Part shown: positions 55,320-64,000 of the stretch, piece after piece | Position numbering within the stretch: the stretch's first letter is position 1 | Layout of the letters: each line of letters begins with the position of its first letter | Origin: Streblospio benedicti | Lineage: Eukaryota; Annelida; Polychaeta; Spionida; Spionidae | Assembly (NCBI GenBank): GCA_019095985.1 | Contig: JAGTTF010005837.1 | Span: 67,745 to 131,744, forward strand | Direction of reading: 5' to 3' | DNA length: 64,000 nt | Made by a program: the position numbers and the translations under genes | Notes under the pieces: generated by a model | The model's input: only the letters and a program-made list of their open reading frames with translations | What the model was told of the DNA's origin: nothing | Database searches by the model: none

Positions 55320-55674
55320 CTATAAATGCAAGCGTTGTCAAGTGAAATACAATCTTTCCAAATAAGAATGTTCTAGAGTTACACGTATTGAGTTTCTATC
55401 ATTTTCCACACAACAACAACACTATGCACATTGTATGAACACTACTTCTTCAACAGTAAAATACTTGTACACAATGGATTGTATACACTTTTAATGTGCA
55501 AGTGTAAATTTGAATGTGCAAGAAGCAACATTAACTCTTTCTAACACAACACTCAATTTGAAAAACTGCCTCTGCAACTAACATCGGAGTGCACGCTGCG
55601 TTTGAGTCAGAAAATTATTTAACTTTGGTGCTGTGTAAACTAATTAAAGCTGCAATTATTTTAGTTCCAATACA
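55320..55674. other. No gene seen
   Basis: AT-rich; nothing supported. Confidence 0.45.
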
Positions 55675-55915
55675 ATGCTTCTATAGCCGAATGGATAGGG
55701 AGTTGGACTTGTGATCAGAAGATCATGAGTTCGATTCCCGGATGGGTCTGGTGGTCGATGTTGAGCAAACTCCTCCCTAAATAGTTGCACAGTGCTCAGT
55801 GACGCACACATAATCAGGTATAGGTCATTGGGTTGAAAGAGTATGCGAGTGATAAGCATTGTGAGCTGAATGTCTGTGCTACAGATGTGACGAATGATCG
55901 ACAAGTGTGCCAATG
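55675..55915 (+). mobile_element. tRNA-derived SINE, copy 2
   Basis: A box region TAGCCGAATGG and B box AGTTCGATTCC, then TGTTGAGCAAAC, AGTTGCACAGTG and GTGATAAGCATTG as in copy 1. Divergence between the two is considerable, so neither is very recent. Confidence 0.8.
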
Positions 55916-56354
55916 ACCTGGTGTAAATTGTAAAGTCATGAGTACAAGACTTGAATCAAGCCTATAAACCATGACATTTGAATAGTTTAACACCGACAGT
56001 TTCAGCCGCTTCAGCATCTATCATCAGAAGGCAAATTGCACTTGATGGTCAGTCAATAATTATTCAAATTTAGTGCAAGTTCTTTAGTCTGCTGTCTGAA
56101 CACTCAGTTGACTTACTATCCACACTTGGTAATTGACATACATAGAGCTCCCAAGAGGTTTCCACCAATGTTTTTTGTCTCATATTATAATATAGGGCAT
56201 GGGCAACAGAATGGTGGAAACCACAAGTTCTACATCTGAGCTAGTAAAACAGACCAAGGAAAAAGTACCTAAAAATTCACATCGACATTGTCAACATCTT
56301 ACCACCAATAAATGTTTAAGATAAATTCAATACATATAAGCATTTGTTTCTCAC

Positions 56355-56469
56355 CTTGCCATCCCAGATAATTATTTTCTTCTGGTCGCCGCCGGAAACG
56401 AGACGGTTGCCGTGGAGATACAGACAGCGCACCACGTCAAGATGGCCGCCCAGTATGTGTGCAGGAAAC
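56355..56469 (-). CDS. WD40-repeat exon of a host gene
   Basis: A 115-bp exon on the minus strand between a strong acceptor (TTGTCCCCTTCCAG) and donor (GGCAAG/GTGAGAAAC). It reads FPAHILGGHLDVVRCLYLHG, NRLVSGGDQKKIIIWDGK. The GH...V..L...G..LVSGG.DK.I.IWD pattern is one WD40 blade. Both borders are perfect and the frame is open, so it is the most credible piece of a working gene here. The gene cannot be named from one blade. Confidence 0.75.
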
Positions 56470-57734
56470 CTGGAAGGGGACAACATGGTCAGCATTGAGT
56501 GAAAATGGGCGAAAAAGTGCATGCAAACAGTTACGAGACTTTTTGTTCACATAATATTAAGGTTTAAAAAAATTCATGCATGTTATATCACTAGGAGGGG
56601 GAGGAAAAAGGAACCGTACATATGCTTTGGTATGTACAAATACATTAATCACAAATTGAGGAGTAATGTCAGTAGTTACTATACTCCTAAACTGGCTGGT
56701 AAAACCGAACGCTGTATTATGCCTGTTCTAGAATTAGGATTAGAGCACATGTAACAATGCCCCACATGGTAAGTGGGGTGGTATAAAAGCATGGCCGAAC
56801 GTCACTGGTAAATGCAAAGAGTCGAACTTGCAATGCAAACTACGTGCAGAAACATCTTATGATAATGACTACAGTAAAAGCGTATGGCATGTTTCAACTT
56901 CAACATCCAAACGAAAAAGTTGGGACTTTCTTCTTTCCAAGCTTTAAAACCAAAGCAAGTACCACGATTGACAGAAACTGGCATTGAAGGCGGAGGAGTC
57001 ATTGAAGAAATTTGCAAAGAAACATGGGACCAAAAATCCTGCTTTCAAAGCGGCAGAAACACTATGTAAAATAATTAACACTGACAAGTACCGTAAGAAT
57101 GATTATTTATAGAGATCTTTCAAGGAGTGGGGCTATCATATCAGAAAATATTTGGAGTGGTATAGAAGAAACTTGCTCAAGAGAAGACCTTAAGTTAAAT
57201 TGTAAGTAGCTATCATCAGTAGAAATTCTTACAAGCATATGGACAAAACATTTTGTGACATGTAGGTTCTGTACCAATGGGTTCACTTGGTCACTTTATT
57301 TAACTAAAATCATTACAAATTTACTGTAAAACCAGTTACATATAAAATACTACATTTCATTATATTTACTATATGCACAAAACAAGTAATAAAGAATTCT
57401 TTCTCACGTAAGTTATAAGAAATAAAATACAAATGCAATTAAAATAGAATATATCATGGCGCTACTGTAAGTTTTACGTACAACTACAAACACATCAGCA
57501 CAAAATGAATCGATAAACCCAGAGATTTTTTAGTTAATAATTGATGATTTACAGTGTATAGATTATGTTTTTGTAATTTGTATCCATAGGCGTTCAGTTT
57601 GTTGTGATAACTTTAATTACATTTAACAATGTTTCAAACACAGGGTGAGTAAAGACGTCACCACAATTGCCTAAGAATAATCCTAATGAACGTTGGCATC
57701 TTATTAGAATGAGCTACAGCTGCCCCGGCGTGCC
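56470..57734. other. No gene confidently seen; possible intron
   Basis: Frames at 56,521-56,754 and 56,884-57,069 lack known motifs. If the WD40 gene continues upstream on the minus strand, this is its intron. Confidence 0.35.
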
Positions 57735-57840
57735 AGCTGCTTCATATGGCGTCCCTAAAGATCCCCCAGACAGAGACTCGGCCATCTTCTGTGACCGCTG
57801 CGCTGTGACTGTCGTCTGCTGACACTTGCACCACTGCCGG
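57735..57840 (-). pseudogene. RCC1: RCC1 fragment, copy F (blade 2)
   Basis: The minus strand reads [20 protein letters not shown] and WGIFRDA, matching RCC1 blade 2. Nothing of blade 1 is present. AGTCG-type flanks do not match the other copies. Confidence 0.7.
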
Positions 57841-58097
57841 CCAGAATGACATTTGGTCGGCCAGTGTTTTGCTGTCTACTTCGTACTATACAACTATAAC
57901 TATACTACTATTTTGTACTATATAATCATTTGGACAAAGGACAATATTGTATATTATAAAATCATCATCAAGTTTGAATAGATTTAAAGAACATTTGGAT
58001 GAAAATAAAAATCTTGTGTGCGTCTCCTTTGTTGACTTCTGCCCTTTTAAATTTGAATCAGCCGGCTCAGAACTGTTTTTGCAACAAGAGAGTAAAG

Positions 58098-58274
58098 ATG
58101 CTTCTTCTAATTTTTCTTCTTTTAATTAGTGCAGTTGCACTCGCGTGGCCTCAAGGGTGTAGATGTGGCAAAGCAGCTTGGAACTGTGACAACAGTGACT
58201 TCATAGATTTGTTACCGACAGAGCCTGATGATTCTGGTTATACCAAGTTTAAAGACCAATCTGTAAAAGACTAA
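58098..58274 (+). CDS. Small secreted Cys-containing peptide ORF
   Basis: Starts MLLLIFLLLISAVALAWPQG: a strong signal peptide with a likely cut after ALA. The mature part begins WPQGCRCGKAAWNC and is about 42 residues with three Cys. The upstream frame is also open, but the ATG at 58,098 is chosen because it begins the signal peptide. Its 3' third (EPDDSGYTKFKDQ) belongs to the sequence duplicated at 61,297, so it may be part of a hAT-linked repeat by chance. Confidence 0.35.
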   Translation: MLLLIFLLLISAVALAWPQGCRCGKAAWNCDNSDFIDLLPTEPDDSGYTKFKDQSVKD

Positions 58275-59015
58275 ACTACTAAGGGTTGATTTCAAAATTG
58301 CAACTAATGCTTTCATAGAAGAACTTGTTACACTTTTGACATCAACTTTTTCTGACAATAAAATCATGAAATCATTTGTCATTTTTAGCCCTGTTCAGGT
58401 TCAAAACTCTAATTATTCTGACGATGATCTAATTGAAATTCTTACGGCTCTTTTGGAACATTACAAGAATTATGTTGATTCGGATAAAGCACTTAAAGAA
58501 TGGAAATTGTTAAAATATATTGTTAACAGTTCACAATACAAAGAATGGAGTAAGTCACAGATCATGAATTTGTTTCTAAACAAAGTGAGGAACGTATACC
58601 CTTACCATTTCTCTGCTGTGCGCAATCGGGCTGTCTTTACCAGTTACATCAGTTTCATGTGAAAGTACATTTCCGCATATAACATGATTAAAACAGTTTT
58701 TTTTTTTTGTCAATAATCAAGTGTCGAAGACGGAGGCAAAGAAGTGAGGAAAAGCACAAAGAGATACATGGGAAGATTTACCCAGATGTGGCATACTGAT
58801 GTGAAGAAGGCAAGACATTATCTGGAAAAGAAGGATAAGCAAATTTCAAGGGCTTCCGGTACCTCAAGACACAGTAAAACTTACAGACCAACTTAATAAA
58901 GAAATCTCAAAAAATGTTTTGAAAATGAATATATTATCTAAACATACTTTGCTATCATTCAATAAATTTATTTTTAAGTAGAAGCAGATTTTGAATGGCA
59001 AGATTGAAGAGGGAA
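58215..59015 (+). repeat. hAT-containing direct repeat, unit 1
   Basis: About 0.8 kb that matches 61,297-62,190 in the same orientation, from CAGAGCCTGATGATTCTGG to GGCAAGATTGAAGAGGGAAG. It includes the hAT fragment and a following non-coding tail. Unit 2 has extra insertions. Confidence 0.8.
58336..58662 (+). pseudogene. hAT transposase fragment
   Basis: Reads DNKIMKSFVIFSPVQVQNSN, YSDDDLIEILTALLEHYKNY, VDSDKALKEWKLLKYIVNSS and RAVFTSYISFM. It is the same part as 32,424-32,945 and longer in frame, but it stops before the ERxxS dimerisation block, which here is degraded. Confidence 0.5.
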
Positions 59016-59099
59016 GATGACCTTTGTGCGTGGATATTGGACGTGCTACCTCCAGGACCCTACCCTAGAACCCATTCCAACTTACAGTTCATTAATATC

Positions 59100-59990
59100 C
59101 GGTACCTAGTCAAATGCAAAATAAATGTGTTTTTTTGAGATTTAAAACTGTTCAACTCAGAAAAAGTTCTCTTAGGTGAATATAACAAATATTGGAGCAG
59201 CCCACGCAAATGCCCCCTTTCACCAGTCTTTGATTGGATACGTGGCACAGAGAGAAGGTGCTGATCTGCTGATCTTAGTATGACGTGTGGGCACATATGG
59301 TGTGATGAGGTCCCTTAAGTATCCTGGGGCTTGTCCATGCCAGCAAAGTCAATAGTAGGATTTTGTATTTAATCCTGCTTTTTCAGGGAGCCAATGCAGC
59401 TCTTTTTAGCACCGGTGTAATGTGCTGTCTTTTCTGGCATCCAGTAAGAATTCTTGTGCAACGTTTTGAATTTTTTGTAGTTTTTGAACTAGTCCTTCAG
59501 GTAAGCCAATTAATAAACTGTTTAGATAGTTATTTTTGAAGTAATCGAATGAATGAGTGTTTGTGCTGCATTTTGAGTTAGGTTTTTTCTAATTTTGCCA
59601 ATGTTTCTAAGATGATAATAGCATGATTTTTGTGACTGAGGCTATGTGATCTTTCATGGACAGATTCTCATCAAAGACTGCACCAATGTTTCGAGCTGAA
59701 TGTGATGAGTTGATGATTTCATCACCTATTTTGATATAACAATTTTGGTTTCCTTCAGTGTGTGTGGGAACCATAAATTCTGTCTTTGAATCATTCAATT
59801 TCAGATAATTTAAATGCATCCATTCTCGCCTTGTATGCACGCCTCTAATTTGCTCAGGGGTTCTTCTTCATTAAGGTTGTGTGTCATCGGCATAGAAATG
59901 ATAAGGGCATATCTGATTAGAGAAGCCGAAAGGTCCTACTACACTTCCCTGTGGCATGCCAAACTGAAGTGGCCTCGGATTTGAAAAATG
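59100..59990 (-). mobile_element. CR1/L2-like LINE reverse transcriptase remnant
   Basis: The minus strand has GMPQGSVVGPFGFS, then FYADDT (the catalytic YADD at 59,884-59,895), then MHLNYLKLNDSKTEFMVPTH, SARNIGAVFDENLSMKDHIA and, after frameshifts, the RNIGKIRK, KELHWLP and GQAPGYLRDLITPYVP blocks of the thumb region. This order is diagnostic for CR1/L2/Jockey-type LINEs. Frameshifts and small deletions break it and the 5' two-thirds are missing. Confidence 0.85.
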
Positions 59991-60429
59991 AGCCAAGGAT
60001 GTTCACATGCTGTGACCTTTTACCAGAAAGCCTACTCTCCATGGACTCCTCTCCTCCTTTTTGTGTACAGCATATGTTGTGAGTTGTTCTAGCTGTTCTC
60101 CCTGCTCCTTGTTTCTGATAATCCGATGATATCCCCTTGAAATTCTTCAGTTCATGCTCCCAGTTCTTCTTCTTTAGTATCTTTTAGTGTTCTCACACGT
60201 TTGTATGTACAGTGGATGGGAACCTGGGTACTTAGCACCCTATGCCTTCGCTGCCGGGGGTGAGTCGTGATTGAGTGTTCTTTTGAACCGTAACTCACCA
60301 CGCTGACTCAGTGCGGGTTATGAGTTGCCTACTACCTTAGTCAATGAGTACAGTTTGGCAGGTAGAGAGGTTACATTTTACCCGTGGCAAACTGTCCACT
60401 GACCTGAACAACAGGTACCAGCTATGTTA
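59991..60429. other. No supported gene
   Basis: CAACAGGTACCAGCT occurs twice near 60,410 and 60,440. The sequence may be upstream part of the RTE-like LINE. Confidence 0.35.
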
Positions 60430-60840
60430 CAAGTGAACAACAGGTACCAGCTTCAAGTGATACAAGTGTATGCACCAACAACAAGCCACAGCGGCAGAAG
60501 AAGTTGAAGAGCTGTATGAGGGAAATAGCAAGAACAATGGAAAAAGACAAAAGCCACTTCAAAAATCATCATGGGTGATTTTAATGCAAAAGGTTGGGCC
60601 CCACCAGCAAAAGCGATGGAACAGCAGTTGGAAAGCACGGATTAGGAGACAGAAATGAAAAGAGGAACTAGGCTTGTACAGTTTGCAATATCCAAGAACC
60701 TGAAAATTAAAAACACCTTCTACAAAAAAAAGAAAGAACAAGAAGTGGACATGGCAAAAGTCCAAATGGAACAACAAAAAATGAGATAGACTACATCCTT
60801 GTGAATAAAAACATCATTCAAGATGTCTTTGCAGGGATGA
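60430..60840 (+). mobile_element. RTE-like LINE endonuclease fragment
   Basis: In several frames: VIQVYAPTTSHS, then IIMGDFNAK, then ARIRRQK, LVQFAISKNLKIKNTFYKKK and NEIDYILVNKNIIQDV. These are blocks of the LINE apurinic-type endonuclease, including GDFNA, and fit the RTE clade. Frameshifts break it and no reverse transcriptase follows. Confidence 0.8.
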
Positions 60841-61296
60841 GATATATCCAACACCACCGTTTTTATTCCCTAGACCTTATTATTTTCCTATACAATTCCC
60901 CGTTCAGACCTCAGAGGCTTAATTTTGCCTCATCAATCCAGATTTCAAGTATTTTTACAAAGGTGGCTAAGTTTCACTAACAGAGTTACTTTACTCTGTG
61001 GCTGTATTTAATGATTGTTGTATCACCCCTTTACGCTTGTGCCATCGACAGGGAGACAAAAGTAGAGCTGTTCTGCAAGGATTAGCTTCACTATTATTGC
61101 GTCTGTAAAGTTTATCCTAATGACTCATTTTCAGGCTGATGTGATTGGAATCATGGGTCGATTGTCACTGAGCATGCAAATGATGTTCAATATTCAGTTT
61201 TGATGATGCAACTTGAAGCATCAATTGAAGCAGTAATCAAATGCTGTGGTACCCCCCCCTTGCACTTACTTTCAACAGGTCATAGATTTGTTCTGA
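60841..61296. other. No gene seen
   Basis: No motif-bearing frame. Confidence 0.45.
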
Positions 61297-62190
61297 AACA
61301 GAGCCTGATGATTCTGGTTATACCAAAGTTTAAAGACCAATCTGTAAAAAGACTAAACAACTAAAAGGGTTGCATTCAAAACTGCAGCTAATTCTTTCAT
61401 AAGAAAAACTTGTTACATCTTTTTGAAAAGGTGGTCTCTCAAAGAGAACGAAGAGCAACTGAGAGAAATGAAGATAGATAATGCCTTGCTGTTAGCTGAC
61501 AATAAGATCATGAACTCATTTGTCATATTTAAGCGCTGTTCAGGTTCAAAACTATAATTATTCTGTGATGATCTAATAGAAATTCTTCATGCCTCTTTTT
61601 GGAAACAACTGTGTTTATTCGGATAAAAGCTCTTAAATAATGGGAATTTTAAAATATTGTTAACAGTTCACAACAACAACAAAAGAATGGAGTAAGTCAC
61701 AGTTCATGAATTCGTTTCCAAACAAAGTGAAAACGTATACCCTAACCATGCTCTGCTTACTGTCGGGCTGTCTTTACCAGTTAATCAGTTTCTGTATTCC
61801 ACTAACATGTTAAAACATCAGATTTTCATGAAAGACTTACATTGCGGCATATAACATGATTAAAACAGGTTTCTTTTTTCTCAATAATCAGGTGTGTTAA
61901 AACGGAGGCAAAAGTGAAGAGAAAAGCACAAAAGAGATACATGGGAAGATTTACTCAGGGTGAGGCGTACTGATGTGAAGAAGGAGAGACATATTCTCTG
62001 GAAAGAAGGATAAGCAAATTTCAAAGGGCTTTCGGTACCTCAAAACACAGTAAAACTTACAGACTACCTTAAAAAGAAATCTCAAAAAGTTATGAAAAGG
62101 AATATATTATTTAAGCATACTTTGCTATCATTCAATAAATTTATTTTTAAGTAGAAGCAGATTTTGAATGGCAAGATTGAAGAGGGAAGA
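61297..62190 (+). repeat. hAT-containing direct repeat, unit 2
   Basis: Matches 58,215-59,015, with a roughly 90-bp extra segment near 61,420-61,500 and a second near 61,790-61,840. The hAT part (about 61,490-61,870) has more frame breaks than unit 1. Confidence 0.8.
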
Positions 62191-63545
62191 TCTCTGGGTA
62201 GGTGCTGTGATGACTTTTTGTGGAGCTGTTTGTAATTAACTTAGGGTCGGCCATTTACAATGGAAGCAAGCGACATGAATGGCACAATGAATCAATAGGT
62301 TGTAAACATACCTGTTTGGTTGAAGTCGTATATTGGATATAGTGATAGCTGCTTATTGTTGCACTGGGGTGATGTGGCTGGGCGGTGTTGCTGGTGGACC
62401 CCCTGCTGGGCCTCGGCTGCTTGCTTGGTGATTTCCTGTCTCTGCTGGATGTTGTGCGGCAGGTGGCGTGGGGCCTTTGCTGTCTGCTGGTCAGTGTAGC
62501 TGGTGGTGATGCCTGCCTCTGCTGGAATCGGATGTCTGCTGGGTTTGGAGTTGCCTGTGGCATGACTGGTTGCTGCAGTCGTCGGCTATTGGCGCTGCAA
62601 TCGTCGGCTATTGGCACTCGTTGGCGTGGGTGTGTTGCCGGCTAGTGGATGTTGCTTGTGCCCCCCTGCTGATTTTGGTGTGTGCCGGGCGTTGGGCAGT
62701 GTAGCTGGTGGTTTATTGACGCCTGGTGGGCATTGATAGATGTCACTGTAGACACCTGCTGGTTGGTGTAGCGTGCCATGGTAAATGAGGTCATGGAGAG
62801 CTTTGCTTTAGTGTGGGTTTGATTAGGAGACTATTATATTGTCAGAAGAATGGCTTACCTGGCATAACTGTAGTGATGATCAGCTGTTGGGATGGATTGC
62901 TATTGCGGGTGACTCATCACTGGTGAATGCCAGCCGGACGTGATGGCGTCACCCGGGCGTGGCTCTGGGTAGACGCACAATGTGATGCTGATGTTTCTTT
63001 GTCCCACGGGAGATGAGAAGTGAAGTCTCCTGTGGCTGGCACAAGGCCGGCGGCGTCAATGTTGTGATTATCGTCTGCTATGGGGATTTGATCCAGTCTG
63101 CGAATAGAGATGATTGAGATGAAAAGGTCTTGACAATCCCTACATCTCCTCCATTGTGGAACTGACAATAACATGTCCGTATGGTTATAGCTTTTTTTTT
63201 CACATCTGACTCGTCGTAGCATCCCTTGGCTCTCAGCTAGGCGTCCTTTAGATTGCAGCTTGCTGTGCTCATGCAGTGTGAAGGTGACTCATTAGTCCAC
63301 GAGGGACTGTGAGTCACTGCCACAACACGCTACTATTATTCCCACTCTCCTTGATGGGTTTGCAAGCGTGTAATGTCCCACTTTAACAGCACAAGTAAAA
63401 AGTTCCTACAAAGATACAATGGCAGCATTAGAATCCACATTTTTCAATGCAGGAAAAGCCATTACCAATGTAGAAAAAAAATTTTAAACCGCAAACAGAA
63501 AGCTGATGAATCAGAACGTGTATTTAAGGCAATAATCCTCCAGCA
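62191..63545 (-). other. GC-richer, Gln/Pro/Thr-rich frames, unassigned
   Basis: Minus-strand frames at 62,255-62,617 (QQPVMPQATPNPADIRFQQR) and 62,917-63,222 (PQWRRCRDCQDLFISIISIR) both contain an (I/M)PIADD word, and a 24-bp unit with GCCAATAGCCGACGA is tandemly repeated near 62,580-62,610. These could be parts of one repetitive gene. No family recognised. Confidence 0.25.
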
Positions 63546-63711
63546 TTTTTAGGTCACCTGAGTAATTACCAGGTGACCTATTAGATGGGTTGGAGTCCGT
63601 CGTCCGTTGTGTGTCGTGCTGTCGTGCATTGCATTGTAAATTTAACATCTTATTCTCAAAAACTGCTGGGCCAATCTTAACTGAATTTGGTATGTAGCAT
63701 ATGTATGGTAG

Positions 63712-63744
<33 letters not shown>

Positions 63745-64000
63745 ACCACAAAGGGAAGGTAATAATGGGGTAAAAAGTGTAAAATTGCTGTATTTCTTAA
63801 AAATCTTCTTCACTACTCCCAGGCACTGATCAGACAAACAAAGTATGTAGTAATAATAACCACGGAAGGGTCTACCAAAATTGTGAATTTCATGACCCCC
63901 ACCCCAAGGGAAGGTAGTAATGGGGTAAAAAAGTGTAAAACTGCTGTATTTCTTTAAAAAATATCTTCTTTTCTACTTGCAGGCGTTGATCAGACAAACC
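63546..64000 (+). mobile_element. MITE-like element with ~180-bp core repeats
   Basis: AGGTCACCTGAGTAATTACC and CAGGTGACCT form a terminal hairpin at about 63,551-63,579. A core unit containing AAATTTCATGACCCCC and CTGATCAGACAAAC then repeats, with those landmarks near 63,730/63,830 and again 63,887/63,995. AGGTCACCTGAG-ended repeats are, from memory, widespread in mollusc and amphioxus genomes. It runs past the window edge. Confidence 0.65.

Noticed and set aside
62255-62645. Two overlapping long ORFs on opposite strands as genes
   Set aside because: Both are low-complexity frames in a GC-richer repeat patch with no motif; I kept the region only as unassigned.

Overview
The window looks like repeat-dominated nuclear DNA from an invertebrate metazoan, probably marine. 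It is AT-rich, genes are broken into short exons with GT/AG borders, and almost everything recognisable is mobile: hAT, Tc1/mariner, several LINE clades (one with a 2A peptide plus PHD finger), tRNA-derived SINEs and MITEs. No bacterial-style operon, ribosome binding site, rRNA gene or CRISPR array is visible. LINEs with 2A peptides are known from sea urchins, amphioxus, molluscs and cnidarians, but I cannot name the species. Two 100-base N runs (11,075-11,174 and 54,109-54,208) are assembly gaps. Clear host exons are few: a WD40 exon (56,355-56,469) and a GalNAc-transferase fragment (31,104-31,825). I saw no complete host gene.

Four repeat families of unclear class make up much of the window; the letters are mine. 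Family W has an acidic N-terminal exon with SWA near its start and an SGNH-hydrolase-like last exon. It occurs as two inverted arms, on the minus strand at 3,200-11,060 and on the plus strand at 38,760-41,960, each joined to a Tc1 transposase remnant. Family X is about 3.74 kb with two genes, a proline-rich one and a Pro/Thr-rich protein with an SGNH-like end. One X copy (5,272-9,015, minus) sits inside the first exon of the left W arm. The other (15,890-19,640, plus) is preceded by about 2 kb of degenerate tandem units. Family Y is a coiled-coil protein present four times, once downstream of a hAT-type BED finger. Family Z is a multi-exon SGNH gene, best preserved at 21,640-23,695.

The most striking pattern is RCC1, the nuclear exchange factor for Ran. 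Six partial copies of its N-terminal part are scattered through the window (759-1,195, 11,884-12,344, 34,030-34,245, 35,560-35,811, 43,790-44,161 and 57,735-57,840). Four keep the start codon and the same upstream DNA. In three of these the divergent neighbour is the 5' part of family Z. In the fourth it is a fossil replication-protein fragment of circovirus-like (CRESS-DNA) type at 12,522-12,776. I infer that a mobile unit containing the RCC1 promoter and first coding part spread together with family Z, and that the viral fragment became attached to one copy.

Layout: 0-3 kb RCC1/Z copy A and a decayed hAT; 3-11 kb left W arm with nested X; 11-13.7 kb RCC1 copy B with the viral fossil; 13.7-19.7 kb X with tandem leader; 20-24 kb Y pair and Z gene; 24-33 kb mixed gene fragments, zinc fingers, Tc1, GALNT, hAT; 33-36 kb RCC1/Z/Y copies; 36-38.7 kb Kelch-like and SAP-like fragments; 38.7-42 kb right W arm; 43-47 kb RCC1/Z/Y copies; 48-53 kb scattered exons and a 2A-PHD LINE; 53-56 kb SINEs and MITEs; 56-57 kb WD40 exon; 58-62 kb duplicated hAT fragments and two LINE remnants; 62-64 kb GC-richer low-complexity DNA and a MITE that runs off the end.
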